From Megalonaias nervosa (Eukaryota; Mollusca; Bivalvia; Unionida; Unionidae): a stretch of DNA of 64,000 bases. How positions within the stretch are numbered: the first letter of the stretch is position 1; every line of letters begins with the position of its first letter. This document shows, piece by piece, positions 36,333 through 51,200 of this stretch. The position numbers and the translations under genes were made by a program. The notes under the pieces are model-generated. The model made no database searches and had not been told where the DNA came from. It saw only the letters and a list, made by a program, of their open reading frames with translations. Location of the stretch: positions 21,063-85,062 of the forward strand of contig JAECUM010093736.1 in the NCBI GenBank assembly GCA_016617855.1, read 5' to 3'.

Positions 36333-39170
36333 TTCACCTGTCTACAACACCTATTGCTCTTCCTGCCCATCTATCGCTATCAATCAAAACATAAATTTAT
36401 AAAATGTTAACAAAATGGCAGTAGCAAAATTGGAACTCGAGATTAATTTGTGACATTTATTAAATGGTAGAAAACTATCGAGTTATTGGAGAGTCAAGAG
36501 TTCTGGACACATAATTTTTATGGGATTCCAGCTGTTACTGCAAAGTACATTTACCTTTAAAATTTTACTGCATTTTTGACAAACTTGAATCATTGTACAA
36601 CTGTACTGCATTTTTGACAAACTTGAATCATTGTACAACTGTACTGCATTTTTGACAAACTTGAATCCTTGTACAACTGTATGGTATTTTTGACAAACTT
36701 GAATCATTGTAGAACTGTACTGCATTTTTTACAAGCTTAAATCATTGTACAACTGTACTGCATTTTGACAAACTTTGACAAACTTAAATCATTGTACATC
36801 TGTACTGCATTATTGACAAACTTGAATCACTGCATCTGTACTGCATTTTTGACAGACTTAAATCATTGTACATCTCTGCAATATGTATTACATGACCAGA
36901 TAGCATAATTTATACTATATCAATCAAATTACTTCTAATATGGCAGGAACACAATGCTACCTGATTTGCACTAAATGTTTTGTGTAATTTCAATGCGTTA
37001 CAGAATTTATGTGTGTTTAGTCAATTCACTGCTTGTCTAGAGCGTGGCTTGCTATAAAGGTAAATGCAATAATCACTTTCATAAATTCATGTGCAGTTGT
37101 TCCTTTTGGAAAACAATCATAACAACCAAGTTCTGCTGACACTGCACATATTTTGATCTTGATATTTACACTGTGTTTAATATTTACGGGTATTTTGGTA
37201 GGATTGTTACGTATATGTAATTAAATTGCTTGTGTGTTAGTTTTAAATTCCTTTTTTTTATAATTTTGTTACATTACATTTCATTGTAAGGATAATATTT
37301 TTACTGGATTTGATATTTTTCCCAGTAAATTTAGTTCAATTCTTTTAGCCTGTTTAGAACGCAAATGTTTGCTTCATTTTTATTTTTAGCTAACCTAGTT
37401 CTTGACCTTAGTTCCGATTTTGTAAACATTGAATGAAAATGGTTGGTCATTACTGAGGTCATGTTCGGCCCACGTGTTAGCTAAGTTGTAAACAGCCTTT
37501 TTTTTATTTATTTCCAGCGTGAGAATCTGATTCTTAGATAGGGCTATTCTAGGCTATGTGCCCATTGGCATTTTTTTTTACTGCGCTGTTCAAATTAGTG
37601 ATCATGTAGCCCTGTCACTTGAGCCATCATGTGATCTAAAATCATGGGTTAAAACAGATGTTTTCTAGTAGATTAGTCAGTTGTATTTTACACCTTTAGA
37701 GCTCAAGGTGCTTTTTTTTATGTTGATGCCAGTTGATTTAGACTTCTTCTATTTTGTGGATTTAATAATTTATATTCTCTGGAAAACACTCAAGTGCTCT
37801 TCTTTATAAAAATTCTGGAACATTATAAATTGTGATTCAACGAGGGATTGTTGCCATCAGTACAACGACCTCATCTGATGTCATCGCCTTCCATATGGGA
37901 ACTTCATCGAGATTCGAACCTGGATTCAGTTAGAACTGTTTAGTGATAGGACTTATAATTTTGAATTCTAGGATTAATTTTTGGATTATATTCACAAACC
38001 TTAAGTCCTATTTCATATTTTTTACCTTGTTTTCAAGGGAAATAAATTATTTTGTTAAAACTTACAAAGCTTGTTGGCTTCACTCTTTTCTTTTGTTACT
38101 TTTGTATGAGCCTACACATAACAGGATATGTGTGGTTGCCTCCAGTTCTAAAGGAGTTTTGTTCCTTGATTGAAACATTTTTAATATGCGATATATGAGC
38201 TCTTGTAACTACAGTAGCTCTGCAGCCATTTGATATGTTTAGACTCCCTGGTTTGCTGATACTAGGCTATATTTAGGCATGACACTAGACTACATATAGA
38301 CATGACCCCAGAATACATATATACATGACACTAGACAACACCTAGACATGACACTAGACTACATATAGACATGACACAGACTACATATAGACATGATACT
38401 AGGCTGCATATATACACTACACTATACAATATATATACATTACACTAGACTACATATAGACATGACACTACATATAGCCATGACACTAGGATACATATAT
38501 ATGCATGACACTATACTACATATAGACATGATACTAGGCTGCATATATTCACGACACTATACAATATATAGACATGACACTAGACAACTTACAGACATGA
38601 CACTAGAATAAATCTAGACATGACAGCAGACTACATATAGACATGACAGACTACATATAAACATGACAGTAGGATACATATATATATGACACTATACAAC
38701 ATATAAACATGACACTAGACAACATATAGACATGACACAAGACTACATCTAGACATGACACTAGACTGCATATAGACATGACATTAGGCTAGAAATACAT
38801 GACACTATACAACATATTGTCATAATACTAGACTACATATAGACATGATGTCTGAATGTTGAAGAGATGTTGTTCCTTGATCACATAAATTTTCTGTTTT
38901 GTGTTTGTTGATTCTCTCAGTGGTATAGATCAGCAATCTCTACATTTATTAACTATTTTATATAGATATACATAGGTTTTTTTAAATCTTTGATCTTGTT
39001 TGTCTCTCATCCATAACTTTTTGAACCCATTTTTTGCTCTGGTTTTTCTATTTACTGGAATTAATGCAAATCCTTTTAAATTGTATCACACTTGTTTCTA
39101 TTGTAGTTATTAAAGCTACTTCATTGTTATCCACGTAGTAGTTTTTATATTTGTAATGCTGATAATGATG

Positions 39171-39213
<43 letters not shown>

Positions 39214-39235
39214 AATCATTATGTTTTTATTTTTA

Positions 39236-39273
<38 letters not shown>

Positions 39274-42200
39274 TACAGCTTGAAGCAGAGGAAGATCAGA
39301 GTACATCATGCACGCTCTGTGGAAAACACTTTAGCACTCAGAATGCCTACCAAAACCACGTTAATTCAAAAAAACACCGTGATGCTGAGAGCAAACAGTT
39401 GGAAAAACCACAGCAGGAAGTGGATGAAATGAATAAGAAGAACACAGAAAAGGCCATAATTGATGCAGCCAATTTATCCTTGAAGACTCGGATGCAGGAT
39501 GCAGCTGAATCAGAAGGCTCAAGTCAGCAACCATCCAGAGTACAAACCAGAAAACATAGTAAACATGGATTTTTTTATGCCCCAACTGCAGTAGTAGAAC
39601 AGGGCAATTATATTGTTTTGCTGCTGTCTGTATTTGTGTATGTGTGTGTATGTATGTATGTATGTATGTATGTATGTATGTATATATGTACAAAATCCAT
39701 TTTAGGGCCATATGAAAAATCTATTTAGTCCTGAAAGTTTACATACTTGATGATTATAAGTAGATCTCCTGATTTGTTTTCAGGTTTCTTTTAAAAACAG
39801 ATATATAATGTTTTTGGACTTAAAACTCATTGGATAAAATCCATCTTGACATGAGTAAGCAAAATCCACTTCAGATAGACATATGAAAATTGGAAGGCAT
39901 ATTTGTTTTCATATGTGGATGACCTATTTTAGATTTTTACCATTTTTGAACGTTTTTGGACATTATGTTTTATTTTAAACAAAAGCCTTGAAAAAATACA
40001 GGCAGTAGACAAATTAAATTTAGTTGGCATGTTTGTAACAATATGTTGATGACATTCATGCCATTTTACCCATTTTTAAATATTTTTTTTTAATTTGTTT
40101 AAGTTTTGGAACATTGTCAAACCAATTAATCAAACACCAATTAAGCCAGACAAATAAAATTTGTCTAGAATATTTGCCTGTGTATATAAATTATATATTC
40201 ATGCCATTACAGAAATCATTCAATTTTTTATGCTGTGTTTAAATTTTTGGGACTTGTTTTTAAAACCCTTGTTGGCAAGACTGAGCAAAATCACATGATG
40301 CAGGCAGATTAAATTCTGTTTGCATGTTATGACTGAATATGCCATTGACTTAATTATGCCTCAATATATCGATGACCTAATTATGTCTGAATGTGTCGAT
40401 GACCTAATTGTGCCGGAATGTTGATGGCCTAATTGTGTCTCAATATGTTGATGACCTAGATTTGTCTGAATTTGTAAATGACCTAATTATGCCTGAATAT
40501 GGTGATGACCTAATTATGTCTGAATCTGCTGATGACCTAATTATGCCTGAATATGTTGACGACCTAATTATGCCTAAATTTGTCAGTGACCTAATTATGT
40601 TTGAATATGTTGATAACCTAATTATGTCTGAATATTGTGATCACCTAATTATGTATGCATATGTTGATGACCTAATTATGTCTAAATCTGTTGATGACCT
40701 AATTATATCTGAATATGTCTATGACCTAATTATGTATAAATCTGCAAGTGACCTAATTATGTCTGAATATGGTGATGACCTAATTATATCTGAATATGGT
40801 GCTGACCTAATTATGTCTGAATATGGTGATAACCCAAGTATGTCTGAATATGGTGATGACCTAATTATGTCTAAAGATGGTGATGACCCAATTATGTCTG
40901 AATATGGTGATGACCTAATTGTATCTGAATATTGTGATGACCTAATTGTGTCTGAATATGATCCTTTATGTAACATGGCCATATAACATGGATATGGTCA
41001 TGGATTCCATTTGTTTGGATGAATATTCATTTGATGTTGCAGGTTGTCACTATATGCAGGTGCTTGCTAGACCAAGTTCGACTAATTCAGAAAACCCTTC
41101 AGTGTAAGGAACACCTGTTGCTAAAGAATGCAGTTTCCTTTAAACATTTTTCCTGGACAGGCTTTACTGTTATTGTTTTGTATATTCCAGCCACAGGAAG
41201 TACTGAAGCTAAGGATGCTGAGGTGGCAGGGGAGAGTGGTTCAGATGCAGAGTCTGTAGAGAGCTGGGAGGGGGAGGCACTTGGGATAGAGGAATGTCTC
41301 TTCTGTTCCTATGTCAGCAAGACACTAGAGGACAATGTCAAACATATGACCACAAAACACTCCTTCTTTCTTCCTGATGCAGAGTATATTGTGGATCTTG
41401 AGGGACTTATTTCTTATCTGGGTCAGTCAGATACAATGCATTTTATTTCTTATCTGGGGCAGTGAGATACAAGATATTTAATCTGGGGCAGTGAAATGCA
41501 AAGTATTTTATCTAGGTCAGTCAGATGCAAAGTATTTTATATCCTATCTGGGTCAGTGAGATACAAAGTATTTAATCTGGGGCAGTGAGATACAAAGTAT
41601 TTAATCTGGGTCAATGAGATACAAAGTATTTTATCTGGGTCAATGAGATACAAAGTATTTTATATCCTATCTGGGTCAGTGAGATACAAAGTATTTAATC
41701 TGGGTCAGTGAGATACAAAGTATTTAATCTGGGTCAATGAGATACAAAGTATTTTATATCCTATCTGGGTCAGTGAGATACAAAGTATTTAATCTGGGTC
41801 AATGAGATACAAAGTATTTAATCTGGGTCGATGAGATACAAAGTATTTTATATCCTATCTGGGTCAGTGAGGTACAAAGTATTTAATCTGGGTCAATGAG
41901 ATACAAAGTATTTTATCTGCGGCAGTCAGATGCAAAATATTTTATCTGGGGCAGACAGATACAAAGTATTGTTTCTTATCTGGGGCAGTCAGATACAAAA
42001 GTGTTGTATCTCAGAGCTGCTTTGGTCAGATATAAATCATTTTATCTCTTATCTGGGTTGGTCAGATATAAATCATTTTATCTCTTATCTGGGTCAGACA
42101 GATACAAAGTATTTTATTTGTACTCCTACCAGACTCAGTGGAGGTGAATATTGGTATCTGCTTGAATACCACACATGTCAACCAGGGGTCATGCTTCCAG

Positions 42201-45200
42201 GAACTAAGTCACCTGAAAAAAAGGTTATTGCTACCTGAAAAGTGATACTGATTGGATGGATATCTGGATGTATTGTAGTATTTGTCCTTTGTTTGGACCA
42301 TCAGAGAAATTGATTGTGAAAGATAATTTTTATGTGAATAGGTTCCTTTAAGCAAGAGATCACTATTTTTGCATTGATCCAATTAATGGTCTCTGTTGAT
42401 ATTGTCTTGAAGGTCAGAATATATTTTAAGTTAACTATAATAATGTGATGTTTAATTTTTTATTTGATTTAAGTTTTCTTCACTTCACTGATAAACATAG
42501 AAGGTATTTGCCATATCCATTTTTGGAAAATCTCTGATAGATAAGACCAAATGTTTTAAATGTAACTCCCTAAAAAGCAAGTAATCGCAGCAATGGTTTA
42601 AACGTCTTGCAGATTAATATGCATTTATAGTTTTAAATAAATATTCCTAATGTGTACAAATTTTCTTGAAAATATGTTTTTCAGAATTAAAGTAGAATTA
42701 TGCTTTGAATGGAAAATTTGAGACCTTGTAACATCAAGCATTTTATTTAATATCCAGCACTGTAAGCACTGTGATACTTACAGCCCGCACTGTAATGATG
42801 GTTGATACTTACAGCCCGCACTGTAATGATGGTAGATACTTACAGCCCACACTGTAATGATGGTTGATACTTACAGCCCACACTGTAATGATGGTTGATA
42901 CTTATAGCCCACACTGTAATGATGGTTGATACTTATAACCCACACTGTAATGATGGTTGATACTTATAGCCCACACTGTAATGAAGGTTGATACTTATAG
43001 CTCACACTGTAATGATGGTTGATACTTACCATCCACACTGTAAGCATGGTTTATAAATATAGCTCACACTGTAAGTATGGTTGATACTTATATTATTTGT
43101 TTGATTTGGTTGAAGTTGATTACACCTTTCCTGGTGTAACTAGCTTTTTGCTTTGCATGAAAATTGTGCAGACAGTTTTTTCGTGAGAATGGAAAGCAAG
43201 ATCTTACATGGTACACTTTGCTTTGCCCACATTTAGATTTAATTACAAATGTGGTATCTGCAAATAGCAAAAATAATATTTCAAACTTTTATGGTCTCTT
43301 TGATTTCAGGAGCAAAGGTGGGTGAGGGAAACATGTGTTTATGGTGCAATGAACGAGGGAAGGCCTTCCACAGTACAAAATCTGCACAGCAACACATGCT
43401 GGACAAGGGACATTGTAAGATGCTGCATGAGGGAGACACGATCTTAGAGTATGCAGATTTCTATGATTACAGGTGGGTTTTAGAAATTGGGTATTGGTTA
43501 ATTGAAATGATTACAGGTGTGTTTTAGAAATTGGGTGTTGTTAATTGATATGATTACAGGTGAGCTTTAGAAATTGGAGATGAGTTCAGTTATTTCAGAC
43601 TTCCTGTATCAGTGCCCATTTGATAAGAAATTTATTAAAAAGCTCAATAACCTCTTCTTCTTGCAAACCTTTGTGTGCAGAAGAATCCAAATATTTTAGT
43701 GAGATTCATTGATTTTATACATATTGAGCACAAAATAATGTTTACCACATTGCAAATTACATTTATGATTTGTTCTTTAAACTTAAAGGTTCATTTCAAT
43801 CACTTTTTGCATTAGCTTGTGTTGGATGTCACATGTTACATTAAAATGGCTATATAGCAGTTATTATTTTACAGTCGTGTATTATCAGATATATAAAATG
43901 GCATATTAATATTTATGAACCTGAATTATGATACAGTAGTTAAGTCTATCATATGTGAATATTTTGGTTTTCTATTGCTGTATGACCTTTCTCCTTGAAA
44001 GTTTGAAAATTCACTTTAAAAACATTCACTTTGTACTTTTTCATATACATGAATACCATTCAAGAAGATATAAATTACAAAAATTCATATCTTATCACTG
44101 GATATTGTACAAATTGGAAATGTTTGACTTTTGTATTAAGGCTTGACTGATTATTATTTTAATTCAGTGAAGCAGGAAATGAAAAATGCTGTGCAGATTG
44201 TATGATCCATGTATTACATGCAAGTTTTAACATTGTATAGGAATTACATACAGATTTTAATTTCAAAATATGAAGTACCTATAATAGAGGATTTTACATG
44301 TAAGTGTTAATTTGCACCTTAATTTATGAAACAAGTCAATTAATTTTTATCATTTAGCAACCCTTGTCCAGCAAGAGATTAAAATTATTCATCGACTCCC
44401 ATAAATTTCTTTTGGAATGAGCACAGATGAGAGATTCTGTTTATCACATGACAGATATTGCGCATTTTATTTTTGAATAGTGTAGTGATGTGAATGAAAA
44501 ACATTTGGATGCCTCCATATTTATACCTTTACTTTTTTTGACATCATGATGTCAATTTTGGTGTCATCAGGTGTTATATGTTGTACATACAGTATGATGC
44601 CATAAATAAAACAGTAGTCATGATATCATAGTTTGGTATATGATTACATGTTATTTATATCTGTATTTTGTAATTGACCTTAATCCAAGATCAAGTTAAT
44701 GGTCTACCTGACTAGTAACATTTCTTTTGTAAATAACATAATACATAGATAATATTTCTCTATGATTATAGATTTAACATTCAAATCATTATTAATGGAG
44801 GTAAACATGTTTATTTGAATCTGAGTCAAGGAGATTAGTTTTCCACTTGGAAATTCCTAAACTCGACAACTTTTGAATGTTTAAATAGGAAACTGACTTA
44901 TATTCTGGCTCTATTATTGTGTCTTAGATTTTTATATTAATGTTGTTTACTTCAAAATTATTCATTCCTACCATTGTATGTGCTGTTTTACCTTGGATTG
45001 GGAAGGAGAATTATGTTCCTGCTTATAGATTATAAACTGTAATGCACTGACATGATAGTATGGGATTACAGTGAGAAATTTACTACTTCAGTCTGTTATA
45101 CCTATTGCCAGCCAATACGTTTGAATATAAATATAAAAGAGAATTTGCTTGCTCTGAGTGAATAATGACATATTTCATCTTGTGAGTGAACAGGTTAAGT

Positions 45201-48200
45201 ATTTTTGCCCACTCGATGAAATTGTGTTATTCACTCAGACCAAGGAAATATCCATTCTATAAAAAGATCAATTAATGTAATGCCTGCATACAGTAGTCTT
45301 GTATTTTTTCATGAAGATCACTTAAAAAGATTGGAATTTAATGTTTGATGGAAATTTAAGTTGAATAGTTTTAGAAATTCTACAACTTTACACAATTGAA
45401 ATTGAATCAAAGAGAGGAATATCACTTTTAAATCATTATTTAAACTAGTATGCAGGTAGCCTATCACTGAAAGATCCAATCATGATTCTTAGCAGTCACC
45501 TTGATTTAAAACCTGTAAATTGAAATTTGTGAGAATCTAGTCTCAAGACAAGTGATATCTCAAAGCAGTGGTCTTTCAAGACAGGTTTTACAGTACAGAA
45601 GGGTTTTGATAATTCAGAGTAGTGGTATTTTTAGTTCATAAATTGAACAATGTAATATAAGTTGTATTGAATATTGATGGTTCATACATTCTCTTATTAT
45701 TAACTGATATAAAAAGACACAAAAACATGCAGCCTTTCTTATAAAGTTTACATAATTTGGTACATTTTGTATATTTTTAGTATACTGTGGAGAACATATT
45801 CGTGTATTCCTATAATTATCCGCTTGGCACTTTAGTTTTGCAGAAAGTAGGTTTAAAATTTTTTTTATTTATGAATAGTGAATTATCCCCAGGGTCATAG
45901 CTTTAAAACTATTAAGTTTCCAACCCTTACCCATATATACACCTTTCAAGCATGAAAAGAAAAATTTACACAAACATCTTACATTCATCCTGGAATCCAT
46001 TCCTACTACAAGGGATTTAACCCATGGGTCATAACTTGGAAACTCTCAAGGCCAAACCCTGTAACCATGCACATACTTGCATGAAAAGAAAAATGCAGGT
46101 AATGAACTAACAAAAGATAAATGCAGGTAATGAACTAACAAAAGATAAATGCAGGTAATGAATTAACAAAAGATAAATGCAGGTAACGCATTTGCACCTG
46201 GGGCAGTTGACTCTCAAGGATCAGAAAGCTGAGAATTTGGGTGACAGTCAAGATGGTGATGGTCAGAATGAAGCAAGCATGAGTTGCCTTTTACAAACAG
46301 AAAAGGAAAAATTAGCTTCTAAATATTATTATATGTAGATTAAAGGAATTATCTGTAAATTGGTGATGTTTATAATGTTAAAATGTTTAAATATTAAATG
46401 AAATAAACTGACCTCACAGTAACAGCTTTATGGCAGCCATGTTGAAAATCTTGTTAATGCTACTCCATCTTAATGGAATGTCATTTCTCTAAATAGATGG
46501 CTATATCATCATGGAGTTTACACCAATAGACTTCTTATGATACAGTGTTGGTCCACAGTGAAAATGGTGCAATGACTACTGTCTTAAAAATCATGTTGTC
46601 AGTGCTCCCCCTGATTGGATGATTTTTATGACAGGTTTTTCACCAAAAGATTTTAATGACGTCCACTTTATCCTAAACAAAAATGGTGTCAAGCTTACAT
46701 CCAGTATATGTACCACACCAACTAATTTGAAAATCTTGTTATTGCTGGTGAATATCAGAAATGGGTTCAGCACTCAGTAGTTAAAATGAAGACATGGTCT
46801 TATCTTGAAGTTCTAGAAATACTTTTTGCCTAGTATAGCATCAGTCCACTCTAGTGACTTTGGTTTTCATTTATACAAGGTGACCACACAGATCTTGCTA
46901 CAAATTATTTTTATCTCAGATAAACACATCCTAATCTGCATAATCATAAACTTTGCTATTCCCTGGATGACACCTGCTCCTCAATTACATTCTTTGATGG
47001 GAGCCATATAGCCAGGAAGTAAGAAATGTTTAGTTTTGTTTGGGGTTTTTTTTCTGTTTTGTTTTGTTTTTTTCTACATAAATTTCAGTAACACTTTATC
47101 CAATTAACTTCGTGCTCATCATCAAGTACATGTAAATCCCTTTATCTTTTTACCATTCCTTTTTCCCCTGAATCATATCCCTTGATCCCCCCATTACTTT
47201 GATTTTTTTTCAGTCGATCGATTGATTGACACTTTATTCTGTAATTCAGGCCTCAAGTCCATAATGCAACATAGTTCACAATGTGTATGCATTGACAGCA
47301 CCATTAACAACACAGTTGGTACTAATTATTCAACATCTTGCATCTCTTGAATGCATAGTAAATGTATTTAGCTATGTTATTATTAAGAACGATGTTTTTA
47401 TTTATCATATTGCAGTAAACTGTATATACCTATAAGGATACTTTTCTCCTAAAATTGCATATCGATAATGTAGACAGTATGGACAACTCTTTTCTACCTT
47501 TTCAGAATTTGATTCAAACATGTAAACTGAACAAGTGATATTTTTAGGTAACATGACATACCTATGTTTAAGTATCGTGCTACATTTAATACAGTTTTAT
47601 AATTTGTATTTTTGGGAGATTGAGACATGCTCATCAGTGTGCAGTTTTGATAGATTTTATACCCATATGCATTATGTTATGTATATCAATGTTATGTATG
47701 TATATTTAATTTGCTTTTTTTGTTAGATTTTTTTTTTAAATTTTATTTTTCTTGATACGCTGTGGGTTATGTAAAGTTGTATTTTGTAGCATCCTTGTCC
47801 AAAATCAAGTTCATTGTGTACCTGACCAAAATCATTGATTTTTTTTCTGTAAACATTAGGATCATTATTGATGGAAGTAAACATATTTATCTTAGTCAAG
47901 GACTTTGTGTTTGATATGTTCTTTATTATAATTTTAGTAACAGACCTTTTAATTATAACTAAGATTTTATCTCTAAACATTTGGAACCTTCTAGAATGAA
48001 ATTTCCATAAGGTAATATTTTTTTTTAGAAAATGCTAATTGTGACATAGGTCAGGTAGATAAGTATAAAATCGTATTTATTGGAAAAATTATTTATTCAT
48101 GCTGTCAGATCTGAGCATAATCAGTTGTATTATTGTTGTGTCCAGTATTTCTTTGGTCTGGAATTTATTTATTCAAATTATTTAATTCAAGTTATTTTTC

Positions 48201-51200
48201 TCTGGAAATAACAAACTGCTCAAAAATAACATTCTTGGAAATAGAGACTTGGATTTATAGTGAAATTTCAAATTAGATATATTCTTGGATTGTATTATTG
48301 TGATTCAACAAAAGACTGTTGACACATCACTGTGACACAGGCCACCACAGGTACATCAACATTTCCAGTGTTGACTTATTTTAGAATGCCAATAAAGTTT
48401 TTTCATAACTTAAATCATTATGACTTGTGTTAGAAATTCTAGGATTATTTGGGATATCATTCACAATACAGTTCTATTTACATTCTTCACTTTGTATTCT
48501 TGGAAAGTAAATTATTTGTTGAATTTTAAAAAGCTTGTTGGTTTTCATTCTTTTCTATTGCTTATTTTAAGGCCATAGAGTCGCTATAATTGATGCAAGT
48601 CATGACCTGACATTTCACCTTTGACCTTTCAGGAGTAGTTATACAGAGGACCAAGGTGAAGGTGCTACAGGTGGTGCCACTCAGGAAGAGGATATGGAGC
48701 TTGATTCAGAAGTCACATCTGAGGTCATTGAGGGCTATGAATTAGTTCTTCCCTCAGGTATTAGACATAAATCAATTATTTTAATGGTATCCAAAATATT
48801 TGCATGATATAAAGTTGGTAGACTATTTAAACGGTAATTCATTTATTAGCTCTATAGATCTTATGAAGTAGCATGTTGTATGTTTTTTTGTTGCCTATCT
48901 GTCCATCCATTAGGACAAGTTGGTTATCACTACTTATTCATGGAGGATTTTCATCTGACATTGCACACATTAATCACATGGTTAGTTGGCCTAGATGAAA
49001 ATGGTGCTGGTCAGATATTCTGTATAGCCATTCTGAAAGTCTTGTTATTGCTACTCCTGCTGAAAAGGAAGTTATATTGACTTGGGCTTTTCACAGTAAG
49101 GAAACATTGTCTGGTTGGTCCTTAATCAAAATGGTGATGATCTGATATCCAATACAGCCGCCATGTTAGCCATCTTGAAAATGTTGTTATGGCTACCCCT
49201 CTGAATGGATGGCCAAATCGTCATGGAAACAAAAGGTATAGATTTGGCCCTAAAGGTAAATAGTGCCAATTTGACAGCCAGTTTGGCTGGCATGGTGGAC
49301 ATCTTTAGAATCTTGTTATCGCTGTTCCTCCTTAGTGGAAAGTCATATTAACTTTGGGTATTCACCAGAAGACTTATTGTGCTGTCAACTGACTTACCAT
49401 GTCTGGATGTTCCTGAGTGAAAAGGATGCTGATCTGACATGGCCACTGTGAATAGCATTTTCAAAATCTAGTGATTACTGTTCCTTCAGAATGCATGATT
49501 GATATTGACATGAGGTTTTCACATAAAGTCTTCTTAGGATGTGTGATTGGTCCTTAATGAAAATGGTGCCAATTTTGCATCCATCTTGAAAATCTGTTTT
49601 ATTGCTCAAAACTACTATCAGTACTCAGCAGTTAAAAAGAAGAAATGATCTGATCATTCCTCATGGCCAGTAGACCATCAGTCCTATCAGGGGACTCTTG
49701 TTTTCATTTTGTTAGAAGTTGTTTTATATATTTATGTTTATCCTATGAGAGATATTAGTTATAATTGCCTCTGTATTTTCTCTCATTACAAATTCATACT
49801 TTTGACATTACTGTTGCATATTATATTCATCACCAGTGCATACTGTTTACATTTTGACCACACATTATATTCATCCATGTAGAATGTATACTGTTTACAT
49901 TACTGCCACACATTATATTCATCCATGCAAAATGCATCCTGTTTACATTACTGCCACACATTATCTTCATCCATGTAGAATGCATACTGTTTACATTACT
50001 GGCACACTTTATATTCATCCATGTAGAATGCATACTGTTTACATTACTGCCACACATTATATTCATCCATGTAGAATGCATACTGTTTACATTACTGGCA
50101 CACATTATATTCATCCATGTAGAATGCATACTATTTACATTACTGGCACACATTATATTCATCCATGTAGAATGCATACTGTTTACATTACTGGCACACA
50201 TTATATTCATCCATGTAGAATGAATGCATACTGTTTACATTACTGCCACACATTATATTCATCCATGTAGAATGCATACTGTTTACATTACTGCCACACA
50301 TTATATTCATCCATGTAGAATGCATACTGTTTACATTACTGCCACAGATTATATTCATCCATGTAGAATGCATACTGTTTACATTACTGCCACACATTAT
50401 ATTCATCCATGTAGAATGCATACTGTTTACATTACTGCCACACATTATATTCATCCATGTAGAATGCATACTGTTTACTTTACTGCCACACATTATATTC
50501 ATCCTTGTAGAATGCATACCGTTTACATTACTGCCACACTTTATATTCATCCTTGTAGAATGCATACCGTTTACATTACTGCCACACATTATATTCATCC
50601 TTGTAGAATGCATACCGTTTACATTACTGCCACACATTATATTCATCCATGTAGAATGCATACTGTTTACATTACTGGCACACATTATATTCATCCATGT
50701 AGAATGCATACCGTTTACATTACTGGCACACATTATATTCATCCATGTAGAATGCATACCGTTTACATTACTGGCACACATTATATTCATCCATGTAGAA
50801 TGCATACTATTTACATTACTGGCACACATTATATTCATCCAGGTAGAATGCATACATTACTGGCACACATTATATTCATCCATGTAGAATGCATACTGTT
50901 TACATTACTGCCACACTTTATATTCATCCATGTCAGTAGCAAAAGGACATTGGGTCCATCTGCAGTAGATTCATTACTGAATTTGATAATTACATGCTTA
51001 TCCTTCTAGCAGATATCATATATGATTTTCCGTTTAAATTTATCAATACTCAAACTATTAGCAATACTCAAGCTACTAGTATTATTCAAGCTATTAACAA
51101 TATTCAAGCTATTTGCAATACTCAACCAATTATACTTGAGTTATTATCAACAGTCAATCTATTAGCAATATTTAGTCTGTTAGCAAAACTCAAGCTATTA

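Noticed and set aside
39156..39728. 190-codon ORF starting in poly-Leu/poly-Tyr as a protein
   Set aside because: Its N-terminal part is translation of ATT repeats and its C-terminal part of ATGT repeats. Only 39279-39558 is a true exon.
40408..40986. 192-codon ORF with 9-residue repeats as a gene
   Set aside because: Pure minisatellite translation within a ZNF622 intron, not part of the conserved protein.
49830..51009. Long ORFs on both strands (up to 261 codons)
   Set aside because: They are translations of a 48-bp tandem repeat whose length is divisible by three, with no conserved protein features.
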